IMG/VR virus record: IMGVR_UViG_3300043419_000119
Coordinates: 1 to 20,955 of that record
Source of the DNA: a virus
Direction: 5' to 3' (one strand)
Length of the DNA: 20,955 nucleotides
Part shown: one piece after another, positions 4,859-12,400 of the stretch
How positions within the stretch are numbered: position 1 is the first letter of the stretch
Layout of the letters: each line of letters begins with the position of its first letter
The notes under the pieces: generated by a model
The model's database searches: none
What the model saw: only the letters and a program-made list of their open reading frames with translations
What the model was told of the DNA's origin: nothing
Position numbers and translations under genes: made by a program

Positions 4859-5295
4859 GGAAGTGGTTTTTGGTCTTCACCGTTAGTAGGCGTTTCTTGT
4901 TGACCCAATATGTTCTTTCCTAACCAAATCAACATCACAGCATTGCCGCTGAGTGCTAGTTTGATCTGAGCACGTCGTAGACTATGCTTTAGGTCTTCTC
5001 TGCCCTTTTGCATTATATCCGCAAAATTATAGCGTAAAGTGTCTTCGTTGATGTCAAACCACTGTGCAATTTCTCTGTCACTGCAACCTAATGCGGCTAA
5101 TTCATAGACATCTTTTGGCACTACCACACGCTTACGCAAGCCACGACCTACTTCGTAGCCCATGACTTCTACTGCCTTTAATTTCTTGCCTTTGGGACCA
5201 GTTTTGCTTGGATCTTCTTGGACTTCGACAAGAGACAATACTTCGTAGTCCAATTCAGGATCTAGATCACTGCTGTTTTCGGGAATCATTTCCAT
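4846..5295 (-). CDS. Terminase small subunit-like DNA-binding protein
   Basis: The 149-residue protein has an acidic N-terminus, a basic middle segment and a clear helix-turn-helix (LAALGCSDREIAQWFDIN, roughly residues 67-84). After it comes the helical GREDLKHSLRRAQIKLALSG and the tail NAVMLIWLGKNILGQ. This order is typical of phage small terminases and related HTH proteins that recognise the packaging site, though a transcription factor is possible and no large terminase gene is in the window. The predicted transcript from the box at 5300-5307 begins almost at the ATG, so translation may be leaderless. An in-frame ATG at 5289 is an alternative start. Confidence 0.65.
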   Translation of the reverse strand: MEMIPENSSDLDPELDYEVLSLVEVQEDPSKTGPKGKKLKAVEVMGYEVGRGLRKRVVVPKDVYELAALGCSDREIAQWFDINEDTLRYNFADIMQKGREDLKHSLRRAQIKLALSGNAVMLIWLGKNILGQQETPTNGEDQKPLPWQD

Positions 5296-5299
5296 ACTA

Positions 5300-5307
5300 G
5301 TATTTAT
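5300..5307 (-). promoter_or_regulatory. Late-type promoter box ATAAATAC (TerS-like gene)
   Basis: Reading leftward: AAATAAATAC then TAGT and the ATG at 5295. The T4-type spacing predicts a start at about 5295, leaving no room for a ribosome site. Confidence 0.5.
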
Positions 5308-5354
5308 TTAGGCACAAAAAAGCACTAGGGAAACTGGGCTCTTTGTTAGCGTTT

Positions 5355-5387
5355 TTGGACTTGTGCTACACTAGGGAATTTAACTAT
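5355..5387. repeat. 33-bp direct repeat, copy A (non-coding)
   Basis: An exact 33-nt copy of 6120-6152. Copy A lies 3' of the palm-protein stop codon, while copy B is inside that gene and encodes IVKFPSVAQVQ. A shorter piece, CACTAGGGAA, recurs once more near 5323-5332. The pattern points to a past duplication or recombination joint between this gene and the TerS unit. The remaining bases of 5308-5393 hold no gene. Confidence 0.9.
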
Positions 5388-5393
5388 GTAATA

Positions 5394-6437
5394 TCAATAT
5401 ATAATTCTCACACAATCAAATTCAACTGAATATCCAGTTCTCTTTTTCACTGCTAATCTCAAATCATACTCATTGACATGACTATCACATCTCCACCCAT
5501 CATGCTCTAAGAAATACCTCACAGATAACTTATTCAGTTCAGTTCTAACTACATTCATCACACTTCGCTCTAGTTCGAAGTAAATCATCCACTTATCACG
5601 ACTGCGTAATCTCAATGACTTCTCTGAACTCTTTATGGCATCCCAACATTTCTTGATGTCTTTGCGTAGTTCTTTGATCCAAGTGTTGTTCTTTAAGATT
5701 GCGAGTTTAGCCATGTCATTGTTCAATACATCAGCAATGGCATTGCCTGGACCTAACTTAGCACCACTGAACAATGCTGTGATTATCTGTTTGGCTTGTT
5801 GCTCAGTGCAGTCAAGTCGTTCTGACAGGGCTTGTCTGTATAACTGACGATCTTCTAAAAATGCTGTCAGTGTGGGTGTAGGACGAGTCATGCCCTCATT
5901 GCGAGCCTTTTGGTATATCAGTGTAGGCGCACAAGCACGGATGTCATACTCCCAATGATAACCTTGTTCAGCAAACAATGGTCTGCGGATTTCTGTGGGC
6001 AAGCGTTGAATGTCATTCCAAAGGCGATTTGACTTGTCCTTGTATTCAAATACACCACTTTGGATTTGTGTGCCGTATTGCTCTTTGGCCCAAGCAATAC
6101 CCGTATTTTGGACTATTTCTTGGACTTGTGCTACACTAGGGAATTTAACTATATTAACAACATTATATAATTCTTGCAAAGCCAACACACCCTCAATGTT
6201 CAGTGTGTATTGCTTGCATAGCCCTTGATCCATGCTGTATCTATCTGAGTCTTTGACTAATAACTTTGACCTCAGCCACTTACTCAAGTCATGATTCTGT
6301 GTTCCAAAATGACGATCTAGTTCTACGCGAGCCCAAGCACGACCTTTGTTCTCACTGAGACTTGAACAAGCAAATCCCAAGGCTCTACGGATTCTCTTTT
6401 TGACTCTAGGATCATTGAGGTTAGGAGTATAAGTCAT
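5394..6437 (-). CDS. Putative polymerase-palm-like protein, 347 aa
   Basis: The ATG at 6437 overlaps the upstream stop as ATGA and has AAGGAG 9 nt before it; a TTG at 6443 is less likely. Three spaced motifs recall A-family DNA polymerases and T7-like RNA polymerases. YDIRACAPTLI (D165) fits motif A. KQIITALFSGA (K216) has the K-x5-L-x2-G spacing of motif B. LEHDGWRCDS (H312-D313-G314) fits motif C. At 347 residues it is much shorter than those enzymes and lacks obvious exonuclease domains. It may be a replication primase/polymerase or a decayed relative. This is motif-level inference. It is the last gene of a three-gene operon; codons for IVKFPSVAQVQ are duplicated downstream. Confidence 0.55.
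   Translation of the reverse strand: MTYTPNLNDPRVKKRIRRALGFACSSLSENKGRAWARVELDRHFGTQNHDLSKWLRSKLLVKDSDRYSMDQGLCKQYTLNIEGVLALQELYNVVNIVKFPSVAQVQEIVQNTGIAWAKEQYGTQIQSGVFEYKDKSNRLWNDIQRLPTEIRRPLFAEQGYHWEYDIRACAPTLIYQKARNEGMTRPTPTLTAFLEDRQLYRQALSERLDCTEQQAKQIITALFSGAKLGPGNAIADVLNNDMAKLAILKNNTWIKELRKDIKKCWDAIKSSEKSLRLRSRDKWMIYFELERSVMNVVRTELNKLSVRYFLEHDGWRCDSHVNEYDLRLAVKKRTGYSVEFDCVRIIY
6120..6152. repeat. 33-bp direct repeat, copy B (inside the palm-like gene)
   Basis: Exact match to 5355-5387. Here it is in frame as part of the palm-like gene, so this copy is probably the ancestral one. Confidence 0.9.
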
Positions 6438-6661
6438 AGCCAAATTCTCCTTTGTTGTTTAGGAGTGTTAGGGCTTTTCATTCTATGCGAACTAATTTTG
6501 ACACCTAACTTCTTAATTTCTTCTACATCTGATTTGTGTAGCCATTGGATGTGCTTGTTGCAGTCTTTACATCTAAGACTAGCATAATGATTAATCAATG
6601 TGTAGTATTCCATTTGAACATAGACTTCATGGCTGTCGTGATCAGTGATTCGAGTAATCAT
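6434..6661 (-). CDS. Small CxxC protein, 75 aa
   Basis: This basic 75-residue protein contains CKDCNKHIQWL (CxxC near the middle), plus histidines that could complete a zinc site. The motif, a CxxC followed by a hydrophobic WL and a charged helix, is seen in small phage proteins of unknown role that often lie near replication genes. Both ends overlap neighbours by ATGA (start at 6661, stop at 6434), so it is translationally coupled to the 54-aa gene before it and the palm-like gene after it. A nucleic-acid-binding accessory role is plausible but unproven. Confidence 0.7.
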   Translation of the reverse strand: MITRITDHDSHEVYVQMEYYTLINHYASLRCKDCNKHIQWLHKSDVEEIKKLGVKISSHRMKSPNTPKQQRRIWL

Positions 6662-6822
6662 TTGCTCTCCAATGCATCTGCTATGCGTTTAAGTTGCCAA
6701 CTGATACTGCTGAGTTGACGCACAATAGTATTGTAATCTTCTTGAGGTTCTTGCTTGGGGGTTAAAAAGTCTCGGGCTTCTGCATTATTTTGTGCGGCCA
6801 GGAATTCTTTAAGTTTTGACAT
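6658..6822 (-). CDS. Small helical protein, 54 aa, first gene of the operon
   Basis: The ATG at 6822 has a strong GGAG ribosome site 6 nt ahead and the frame ends in an ATGA overlap with the CxxC gene. The 54 residues include an acidic linker (PKQEPQEDYN) and a C-terminal amphipathic helix (IVRQLSSISWQLKRIADAL), suggesting oligomerisation through a coiled coil. No family is recognised. It is promoter-proximal behind the late-type box at 6865-6872 and a hairpin leader. Confidence 0.7.
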   Translation of the reverse strand: MSKLKEFLAAQNNAEARDFLTPKQEPQEDYNTIVRQLSSISWQLKRIADALESK

Positions 6823-6839
6823 TGTATTCTCCAATTATG

Positions 6840-6863
6840 TTACACGGGCTGTCGTTCGTGTAA
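6840..6863 (-). promoter_or_regulatory. Leader hairpin of the 54-aa gene operon
   Basis: A perfect 7-bp inverted repeat, TTACACG (6863-6857 leftward) with CGTGTAA (6846-6840), and a 10-nt loop. It lies at the very 5' end of the transcript predicted from the box at 6865-6872 and ends 11 nt before the GGAG ribosome site. It could stabilise the mRNA or serve as a protein site. Confidence 0.5.
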
Positions 6864-6864
6864 T

Positions 6865-6872
6865 GTATTTAG
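6865..6872 (-). promoter_or_regulatory. Late-type promoter box CTAAATAC (palm-protein operon)
   Basis: The 11-mer ACTAAATACAT here is identical to that at the box at 20242-20249. The predicted start is near 6860, so the mRNA would begin in the hairpin at 6840-6863. Confidence 0.5.
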
Positions 6873-6906
6873 TGTAGCACAAATAAAACGGGTGTCAAAT
6901 TGAATC

Positions 6907-6979
6907 TTACCAAATATCATTTTGGTAATGACTGGTTTGGCATTTGGATAAGTGTTTTTTCGCTAGGCCAGTCATTACC
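6907..6979. repeat. Competing hairpins between the ncRNA and the next operon
   Basis: TTACCAAA (6907-6914) pairs with TTTGGTAA (6921-6928). The same central segment, GGTAATGACTGG (6924-6935), pairs perfectly over 12 bp with CCAGTCATTACC (6968-6979) across a 32-nt loop. The two helices are mutually exclusive, as in an attenuator, or the repeats may be protein sites on DNA. No gene is seen in 6873-6990. Confidence 0.7.
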
Positions 6980-6990
6980 GAAATATAGCC

Positions 6991-7026
6991 AAAAAAAAAA
7001 GCCCCGGTCTTTTGGACTAGGGCTTT
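6991..7026 (-). terminator. Strong terminator of the structured ncRNA
   Basis: Leftward, AAAGCCC (7026-7020) pairs with GGGCTTT (7004-6998), then after one mismatch a further 4-bp helix closes the loop. The stem is followed by an uninterrupted run of ten T residues. This T-run exists only for leftward transcription, which fixes the strand of the ncRNA. Confidence 0.85.
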
Positions 7027-7194
7027 AAACAGCGTTGCACTGTTTTACTTGTTTCTACTATGACAAAGTCCTTGGTGACAGCCTAGGAGAAATAACAACG
7101 GAACTAGAAACAAGTTGCGGGCAGTATTGTGAGGAACCACTATGGCGTGTGGAAGGTTTCTTTTGAGTAATAAAGGAAAGCCCTTACTGCCCGC
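6991..7194 (-). ncRNA. Novel structured phage ncRNA of about 200 nt
   Basis: No coding frame is supported on either strand, yet the interval folds into consecutive helices. P1 is a perfect 11-bp pair (7185-7195 with 7116-7126) enclosing 58 nt, with CCAC/GTGG inside. P2 is a perfect 11-bp pair (7105-7115 with 7047-7057) that abuts P1 with no spacer and holds an inner TCCT-a-GG/CC-a-AGGA hairpin. P3 is AAACAG/CTGTTT (7027-7032 with 7040-7045). The terminator is last. The start predicted from the box at 7199-7206 is about 7194, inside the first arm of P1. It matches no RNA class I recognise: no tRNA T-loop and no tmRNA features. Function is unknown. Confidence 0.75.
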
Positions 7195-7198
7195 ACAA

Positions 7199-7206
7199 TT
7201 ATTTAT
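7199..7206 (-). promoter_or_regulatory. Late-type promoter box ATAAATAA (ncRNA)
   Basis: Reading leftward: GTGATAAATAATTGTGCGGG. With T4-type spacing the start falls at G7194, the second base of the P1 stem. It lies between the stop of the upstream gene at 7222 and the ncRNA. Confidence 0.55.
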
Positions 7207-7221
7207 CACTGACAAAAAACA

Positions 7222-7878
7222 TCAGGGAGATTTAGGCACAAACACACGGGTAATTGAATCCTCAGTTTCGTGTGTTACCCAATGACCTTCATTGATGATT
7301 TTTTCTACCAATTGGCTTTTGGTTAATTTACTAGGTGCTCGTTGCCTAGTTGCTTTTGGTGCAGTTTCTTTGTCCAACTTGGGCTGATACTTGCTTTTAT
7401 ACTTGCCTAGTTTGGGTTTGTAGAACTGCGTGAAGTATTGGTGGCTGACTTCTTTGTTTACTGTAAACAAGCCAGTCAATGGATCTTTGAAATGCTCACA
7501 GACTTCACAGTATTCGCGCCAATGACGCCCGCCACTTTCGTGTAGTTTACGCTGTGTTCTACGACCTTGTGGACAATGACGCCCGCAGTCATCACAGTCA
7601 CGGGCTTGGACCTTAACTTTTAGTATTTCTGGAGGCACACTTTCATTGGGCTGTGCTTCACGCCAAGCCATTAAACGGTCATAGTAGCGTTTGACTTCTG
7701 AGTCCGTCATTTCTTCTAGTTCTTGTTCTGTGATTACGCCTGGATGTTCAATGCTTTTGGCTTTGGCACCTTTGACCACTGAATAACAACCATTAGGACC
7801 TGTTTGTGGTCTATGCCATTCTGAAACTTCTGAGAGTCGTTTGAGGAATTCTTTTTCGTTCATAACACTATCTATCAT
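7222..7878 (-). CDS. Zinc-ribbon-like hypothetical protein, 218 aa
   Basis: The middle of the protein carries two paired-cysteine knuckles, CDDCGRHC (C95, C98, C102) and CEVC (C124, C127), separated by a basic, His-rich segment. This arrangement suggests a zinc ribbon or a diverged HNH-type domain. The C-terminal third is highly basic (YKPKLGKYKSKYQPKLDK), fitting nucleic-acid binding. The start is uncertain: ATGs at 7878 and 7863 both lack a clear Shine-Dalgarno. It follows a terminator at 7955-7977, and the ncRNA promoter comes 15 nt after its stop. No precise function is assigned. Confidence 0.7.
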   Translation of the reverse strand: MIDSVMNEKEFLKRLSEVSEWHRPQTGPNGCYSVVKGAKAKSIEHPGVITEQELEEMTDSEVKRYYDRLMAWREAQPNESVPPEILKVKVQARDCDDCGRHCPQGRRTQRKLHESGGRHWREYCEVCEHFKDPLTGLFTVNKEVSHQYFTQFYKPKLGKYKSKYQPKLDKETAPKATRQRAPSKLTKSQLVEKIINEGHWVTHETEDSITRVFVPKSP

Positions 7879-7954
7879 TTCTATAAATCGCCATCTAGGA
7901 TTTTGGCTAGAAAAAACCTCAATGTTTACGCGGGGTTACAAGCGTTAAAAAACA

Positions 7955-7977
7955 AAAAACCGCCTTTGTTGGCGGTT
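7955..7977 (-). terminator. Terminator of the tail-fibre/holin unit
   Basis: AACCGCC (7977-7971 leftward) pairs perfectly with GGCGGTT (7964-7958) around a 6-nt loop and is followed by TTTTGTTTTTT. It lies 24 nt past the stop at 8001 and closes the late structural transcript. Confidence 0.85.
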
Positions 7978-8000
7978 ATGTGTCTATGTATATGGAGGGC

Positions 8001-8240
8001 TTACAATTTTGTCAATAAAACGCCAATTAAACCCAATATGCCACAGACCACAGTTCCAGCACTGGTTATAACCACTGTGCTGATACTAGAACTAGATTTT
8101 TTGATGCTTTCGCTGAGTCCGTCAACTTTGGCTTCAACTGTTGTGAGTCTTTTTTCCAATAACAAATACCGCTGAGCGCAGAGGTCAACATGGAGGTCCA
8201 AATTAGTGCGTTCTGCTTCAACGGTATGAATGTCATTCAT
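8001..8240 (-). CDS. XhlA-like membrane protein (putative holin component)
   Basis: The 79-residue protein has an N-terminal helical, coiled-coil-like part (EKRLTTVEAKVDGLSESIKK). One C-terminal membrane segment follows, from about residue 54 to 77 (VVITSAGTVVCGILGLIGVL), ending in a short basic tail. Length and order match the haemolysin XhlA family, whose phage members assist lysis at the inner membrane. No endolysin is visible nearby, so a lysis role is probable rather than shown. Its start overlaps the stop of the fibre-like gene by ATGA and a terminator follows. Confidence 0.65.
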   Translation of the reverse strand: MNDIHTVEAERTNLDLHVDLCAQRYLLLEKRLTTVEAKVDGLSESIKKSSSSISTVVITSAGTVVCGILGLIGVLLTKL

Positions 8241-8662
8241 GATAAGAATCCTAGTGAACTAAGGCTTAGTGTGCGCCAGTCATCGCCATCATAGATGCAA
8301 AGTGCTGGTGCTGTTGAATCTCCATCAGTGGCAAATGCAATGTCTCCGGCCACTGGTGTAGCCAATGCCAAAATGTCTACTGTGGTCATTTGTTGCAAAC
8401 GCAGAACATCACGAATGTTTACAATGCCATCAACTGGATTGATGACTTGCACACCAGCAGCCAATGTAATTTGGTTTGGAACTGCACTAGCGGGTATTTT
8501 ACCACTGCCAGTTAAAACACATACACCATTGGCTTCGTTGGCCTCGTCGATGATTGTGTTTAGTTTTTGCACTGCATCTAACAGGTCAGCCCTAGCATTG
8601 GCTGGACTATCACTACTGCTGTCCAAATTTGTGGTGTTAACTGGTGTTGTTGGAAATGTCAT
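8237..8662 (-). CDS. Putative tail fibre/virion structural protein, 141 aa
   Basis: The sequence is low in Lys and rich in Thr, Ala and Asp. It has a helical middle (DLLDAVQKLNTIIDEANEA), a repeated beta-rich part, and a C-terminal GDIAFATDGDSTAPALCIYD followed by DDW, a pattern common in short phage tail or fibre proteins. It is first in a unit driven by the ATAAATAT box at 8678-8685 and coupled to the XhlA-like gene. The leader has AGAGA as ribosome site. It may be an adhesion or decoration protein; the exact position in the virion cannot be told. Confidence 0.6.
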   Translation of the reverse strand: MTFPTTPVNTTNLDSSSDSPANARADLLDAVQKLNTIIDEANEANGVCVLTGSGKIPASAVPNQITLAAGVQVINPVDGIVNIRDVLRLQQMTTVDILALATPVAGDIAFATDGDSTAPALCIYDGDDWRTLSLSSLGFLS

Positions 8663-8677
8663 TTTTAATCTCTCTCA

Positions 8678-8685
8678 ATATTTAT
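8678..8685 (-). promoter_or_regulatory. Late-type promoter box ATAAATAT (fibre/holin unit)
   Basis: Reading leftward: CAAATAAATATTGAGAGAG. The predicted start is about 8673, giving an 11-nt leader with AGAGA before the ATG at 8662. It lies in the 41-nt gap after the 240-aa structural gene. Confidence 0.5.
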
Positions 8686-8703
8686 TTGTTCTAGAAAAAA
8701 CCA

Positions 8704-9426
8704 TTATCTTACACGGAGGTTTCTGCCATCCATATACATTTCTGGAAGGTATTCTATAAGTATGTCTACTACAGCATCACGGGGTTGATTATCTAGCCCA
8801 TAAAGTGCAAAACTAATGCTGTCACTGGTTTTGTTAGTAACATGAGGTATAACCAAAGTAGATGTAGGCGCATCTGTTACATATACATCAAGTTGAAATG
8901 GCGTTACTTCTTGTGGAGTAATCTGCACATTGGTAATTGTGCCTACACTGCGGTTAAATGGCACAACATAACCTTGTGTTGATCCGTCATTGATGTCTAC
9001 TGTGTTTAAATCATTGATAGCAAATTTGTTTTTGCCTTCAATGACACGAACTTCAATGCCAGTTATTTCTTGTGGATCAACCAAGCGTTCTACTCTAACA
9101 CCAATTTGATAAAATCTAGTGTTAAAAGCCGCAATGCCTGAACTGCCTTCTAGTATTTGTGTTTCTAGTTCTTCTCCACTAAACACACCAGTGTCACTGG
9201 TATAGACATAGTAATCAACAATGCCATTAGCCTGTGTGTTTATGGTCAAGCAAAACTGTTTTACTTCAAATAAGTCTACTGGATCTAATAACCAATACAT
9301 GTAATCATCAGTGGCTGTAGTCCAAGTAGTCCAAGATTCCCATGTAGACAAACTGCCCCAAGTGCCAGTGTCTGGAGCAGTAACTCGTTGATTTTCAAAA
9401 TCAAATACGCCGTTGGCAGTTATCAT
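8704..9426 (-). CDS. Tail tip-associated structural protein, 240 aa
   Basis: The ATG overlaps the stop of the J-like gene (ATGA), so it is made together with the tail tip. The protein is acidic and beta-rich, with Trp/Thr repeats near the N-terminus (STWESWTTWTTATDDYMYW), no membrane segment, and a C-terminus DILIEYLPEMYMDGRNLRV. I associate this ending with phage tail proteins, but I cannot name the family with certainty. A role in the tip or side fibres, possibly receptor contact, fits its place after J. Confidence 0.7.
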   Translation of the reverse strand: MITANGVFDFENQRVTAPDTGTWGSLSTWESWTTWTTATDDYMYWLLDPVDLFEVKQFCLTINTQANGIVDYYVYTSDTGVFSGEELETQILEGSSGIAAFNTRFYQIGVRVERLVDPQEITGIEVRVIEGKNKFAINDLNTVDINDGSTQGYVVPFNRSVGTITNVQITPQEVTPFQLDVYVTDAPTSTLVIPHVTNKTSDSISFALYGLDNQPRDAVVDILIEYLPEMYMDGRNLRVR

Positions 9427-12400
9427 ATAATTGCTGATCCTCTATTTGCTGTTGGTGCTGTGTATGTAGCACTTGAAGAATTTGTAGTTAACAAATTACC
9501 ATTTGCTAGACTTGCACGACTACCATTGTTGGTATCAGGTGTAATGTTACGCTGATAACCTGCATCAAATCCATCATAGGTTACTAATGGCACTGTCTGT
9601 GGCAGTTCTGTTGTAGTTGTTGCTGTGCCAGCAATCACTGGCAAACGAACGCACTGTGCTGATGTTCCACCACTGGTAGAAACAACCACAACATAATCCC
9701 AACCAGTTGCTGGTGTTGTTGAATTACCAAGACTACCACTTAGTGTTCTAAGAATCTTTTTGTTAGTAACTGCGGCCCATTGACCTAATGCGTTCAATAA
9801 ATTTGCTCTAGCAGTTGCACTGGCAGTAGGCACTTGATAGGCTGAATTAAATTCTTCATGGCCTATAGGTCCACGCAAGTTTACCAATACATTACCGCTG
9901 GCCAATGTTGTTGCATTTGTGCCAGGCACAACATCAACATATTCCCAACGACCATAATTGTAATATTTGGCTAGATTGTTTGTGATAGTGCCATAACCAC
10001 TGCCAGTGTTAGATCTACGATAAATTCTAACACCAGATAAACCTACAACATGGCTGACATTGTATTCAAGTTCAAAATACACATTGTTAGGTGTGTTGTT
10101 TGTGGTGTTGAACTTAAACACTTTGCGCCATAAGTTAATCACTGCTATAGGATCACTTGTTGGGAATGGAGTTGTTTGAATCGTAGACACTTCGCTGGTG
10201 TTAATGGTCTGCATTTTCATTCTTGAAGTCCAATCACCGTTGCTAGGATAATCTAAAGCACTTTGACGATTGTGAATCTTACCTTGCTGTAGAATACTGC
10301 GATATGCTTCTGTTTTAGCACCGCTATAACGAACTATCGGAGTCAACACAAATTGATATTCAACATCATAATTTACGGGATGACGAATTTGCCAAATGCC
10401 CGCGGTGGGTTGATTTACTGGTAGATAGTCAACAGTTTCAAAATTACTGGCATTGCCACCACCTAAAGGCACTGTTCTTGTTCTTACACGCACACCATAC
10501 CAATTACTGCGATTGCTGATGTCTGGTGGATTAATTTCCCAAACAATAAAATTACCGCTAAGTGCATTGCCAGTGGTCTTTACATTGATTTCAATTTCGC
10601 GTGTGTCAACAACACTGGCTGGATCTTCTGGTTGTGGAGTATAGGCTGTGCTGAGTTCATTTAAAGCCAACACTGGTGAGCCACTGCCAATGCCAAAGCC
10701 AAACACAACAGCGTCAGTGGTGTTTTCAATGTCAGCGTTGACAAAACGAATTTGTCGTGTGCCTTCGCCGCCATCAGCATAGACAAATCTAAACACAAAG
10801 TCATAGTTGTCAGTGCTGTCATCAGGATTAGGATATGTTCTAACACCTAGATCTAATGCGGGTGTAAATGTATATGTTTCGCCTGGAAAATAACTGCTGT
10901 CAAAGTATTCAGTGTGTGATTTAAAGCCACTAGCACTGGTTTGTTTGTAATAAATTTTGACGCCTTTAATTTGATCCGTGAATGCTGAAGCATTGATGTC
11001 TTGACTGACAATAATGTTTAGACCTCTATCACTAGTAGGCACACCTGCTGATGCGTAAGTTGGACGTGCTTGAATAAAATCAAACAATGTGTCTTTTTGT
11101 GTTGGGTTAGGTGTAGTGCTAGGAGGTGCCCATCCACTTTGAACAATTTCTTCAAAGTCCGCGGGATTCTCTGTGCTGACTGCACCATTGACATTTAAGG
11201 CAAATCTTGTAATCACAGTAGAACTATTGCCATTGGTATACTTTACTCTAGCAATTACTGTATAAGGTGTTGAGCCTTTGATAAGTCCAGAAATAGTATG
11301 ACGCACTAATCGACCACTGCCTGGAATATCGGTGTTAGTGACTAATCTATAAGTTGTTTCTGTGGAAATGTTACGCTTGAACCAAAAGTCCACACCAGCA
11401 TAACTTGGACTATCTGGCTGTAAAAATTCAATATCAGCACTAACCAAATTGCCATTGGCAGTATATGAAGCCTTGTCAATCTGTATGTAATGATTAAACA
11501 CTTCTACAACCGCTGGTGGAGGTGGAGGAGGAACTGTTACTGGGTTTTGATTCTGTTCGCCGTTTTGGTCACCAACACCACCGCCAGTTGGTCCAGTTGG
11601 GTCAGTGGCACCAGGAGGATTCAATGGGCTTGTAATTGTGCCACCGCCAATATAGGCAAAACTTGGTGGATACAAACTGAGGTCATAGTCAGTGTATGGG
11701 TAAATGATGCTTTCATACTTTGGAATATATGGAGGCAAAATAATGTCACGCTCACCAGCACGAGCATGTGGATAAATGCTGTCTGGGTTTAACACGCAAC
11801 CTAGATCAAAACTGTAGTCATCATTGGCACGAATACTGACAATGCGCCAAGGAGTTGCACTAGGACCAGTTTGGAATGTTAGTATGTTGCCTTCGACTTG
11901 AATGTTGTCACCTGGCTCTAGTTCCATGGCTTGGCTAGTAACTTTGAGGTTCAGTGTTTCTTGTGTTCTGCTCTTAAAGAACAACAAGCGAGCCATGTCA
12001 TAGGCCATAGCGTAGTTTGTAATTGTTGGCAATGTGGTTGAACCTTTGTTTACACGACCACCATCAATGACTTGGTATTCTAAACGCTCTGCTTCTGTTG
12101 TTGGATATGTGGCTGTGTTTGTTGCCCACTTGTTTAATGGATCAACATAAGTTACTTCATATTCAGTGTAAACACTGTCACGAGGCACACCACCCCATGC
12201 AATGTCACCAACAATATTGTCAGGTGTAAATGTTTGTGCAACCACAGCACTGCCACTTAGAATGTCTGTTGGGTTGCCAGCATCTTCTACTCGAAGTTTG
12301 TAAGTGCCTTGCACATATGGCATGTAACTGCGGCAACCTTGCAAAATAGTTTTGACATTGCTCATTAATGTTGCGCCAGTGTCTAGCACCATGTTGCAAG

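Noticed and set aside
6991-7195. tRNA or tmRNA in the structured region
   Set aside because: Neither an acceptor stem of tRNA length, a CCA end nor a T-loop could be found; helices of 11 bp and long loops do not fit a cloverleaf.
7882-7888. TATAAAT on the plus strand as another late promoter
   Set aside because: It would transcribe antisense into the terminator and the XhlA-like gene, with no gene to serve, and lacks the terminal AC of the other boxes.
7907-8702. 12-nt repeat CTAGAAAAAACC at 7907-7918 and 8691-8702
   Set aside because: Both lie upstream of minus-strand genes, but only one is next to a late-type box; too short and A-rich to claim function.
8281-9420. High frequency of CACTG/CAGTG words (about ten in this stretch by eye) as a possible uptake or recombination signal
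   Set aside because: The words occur in coding regions where favoured Ser, Thr, Gly and Gln codons produce them; no consistent longer motif or strand bias was seen.
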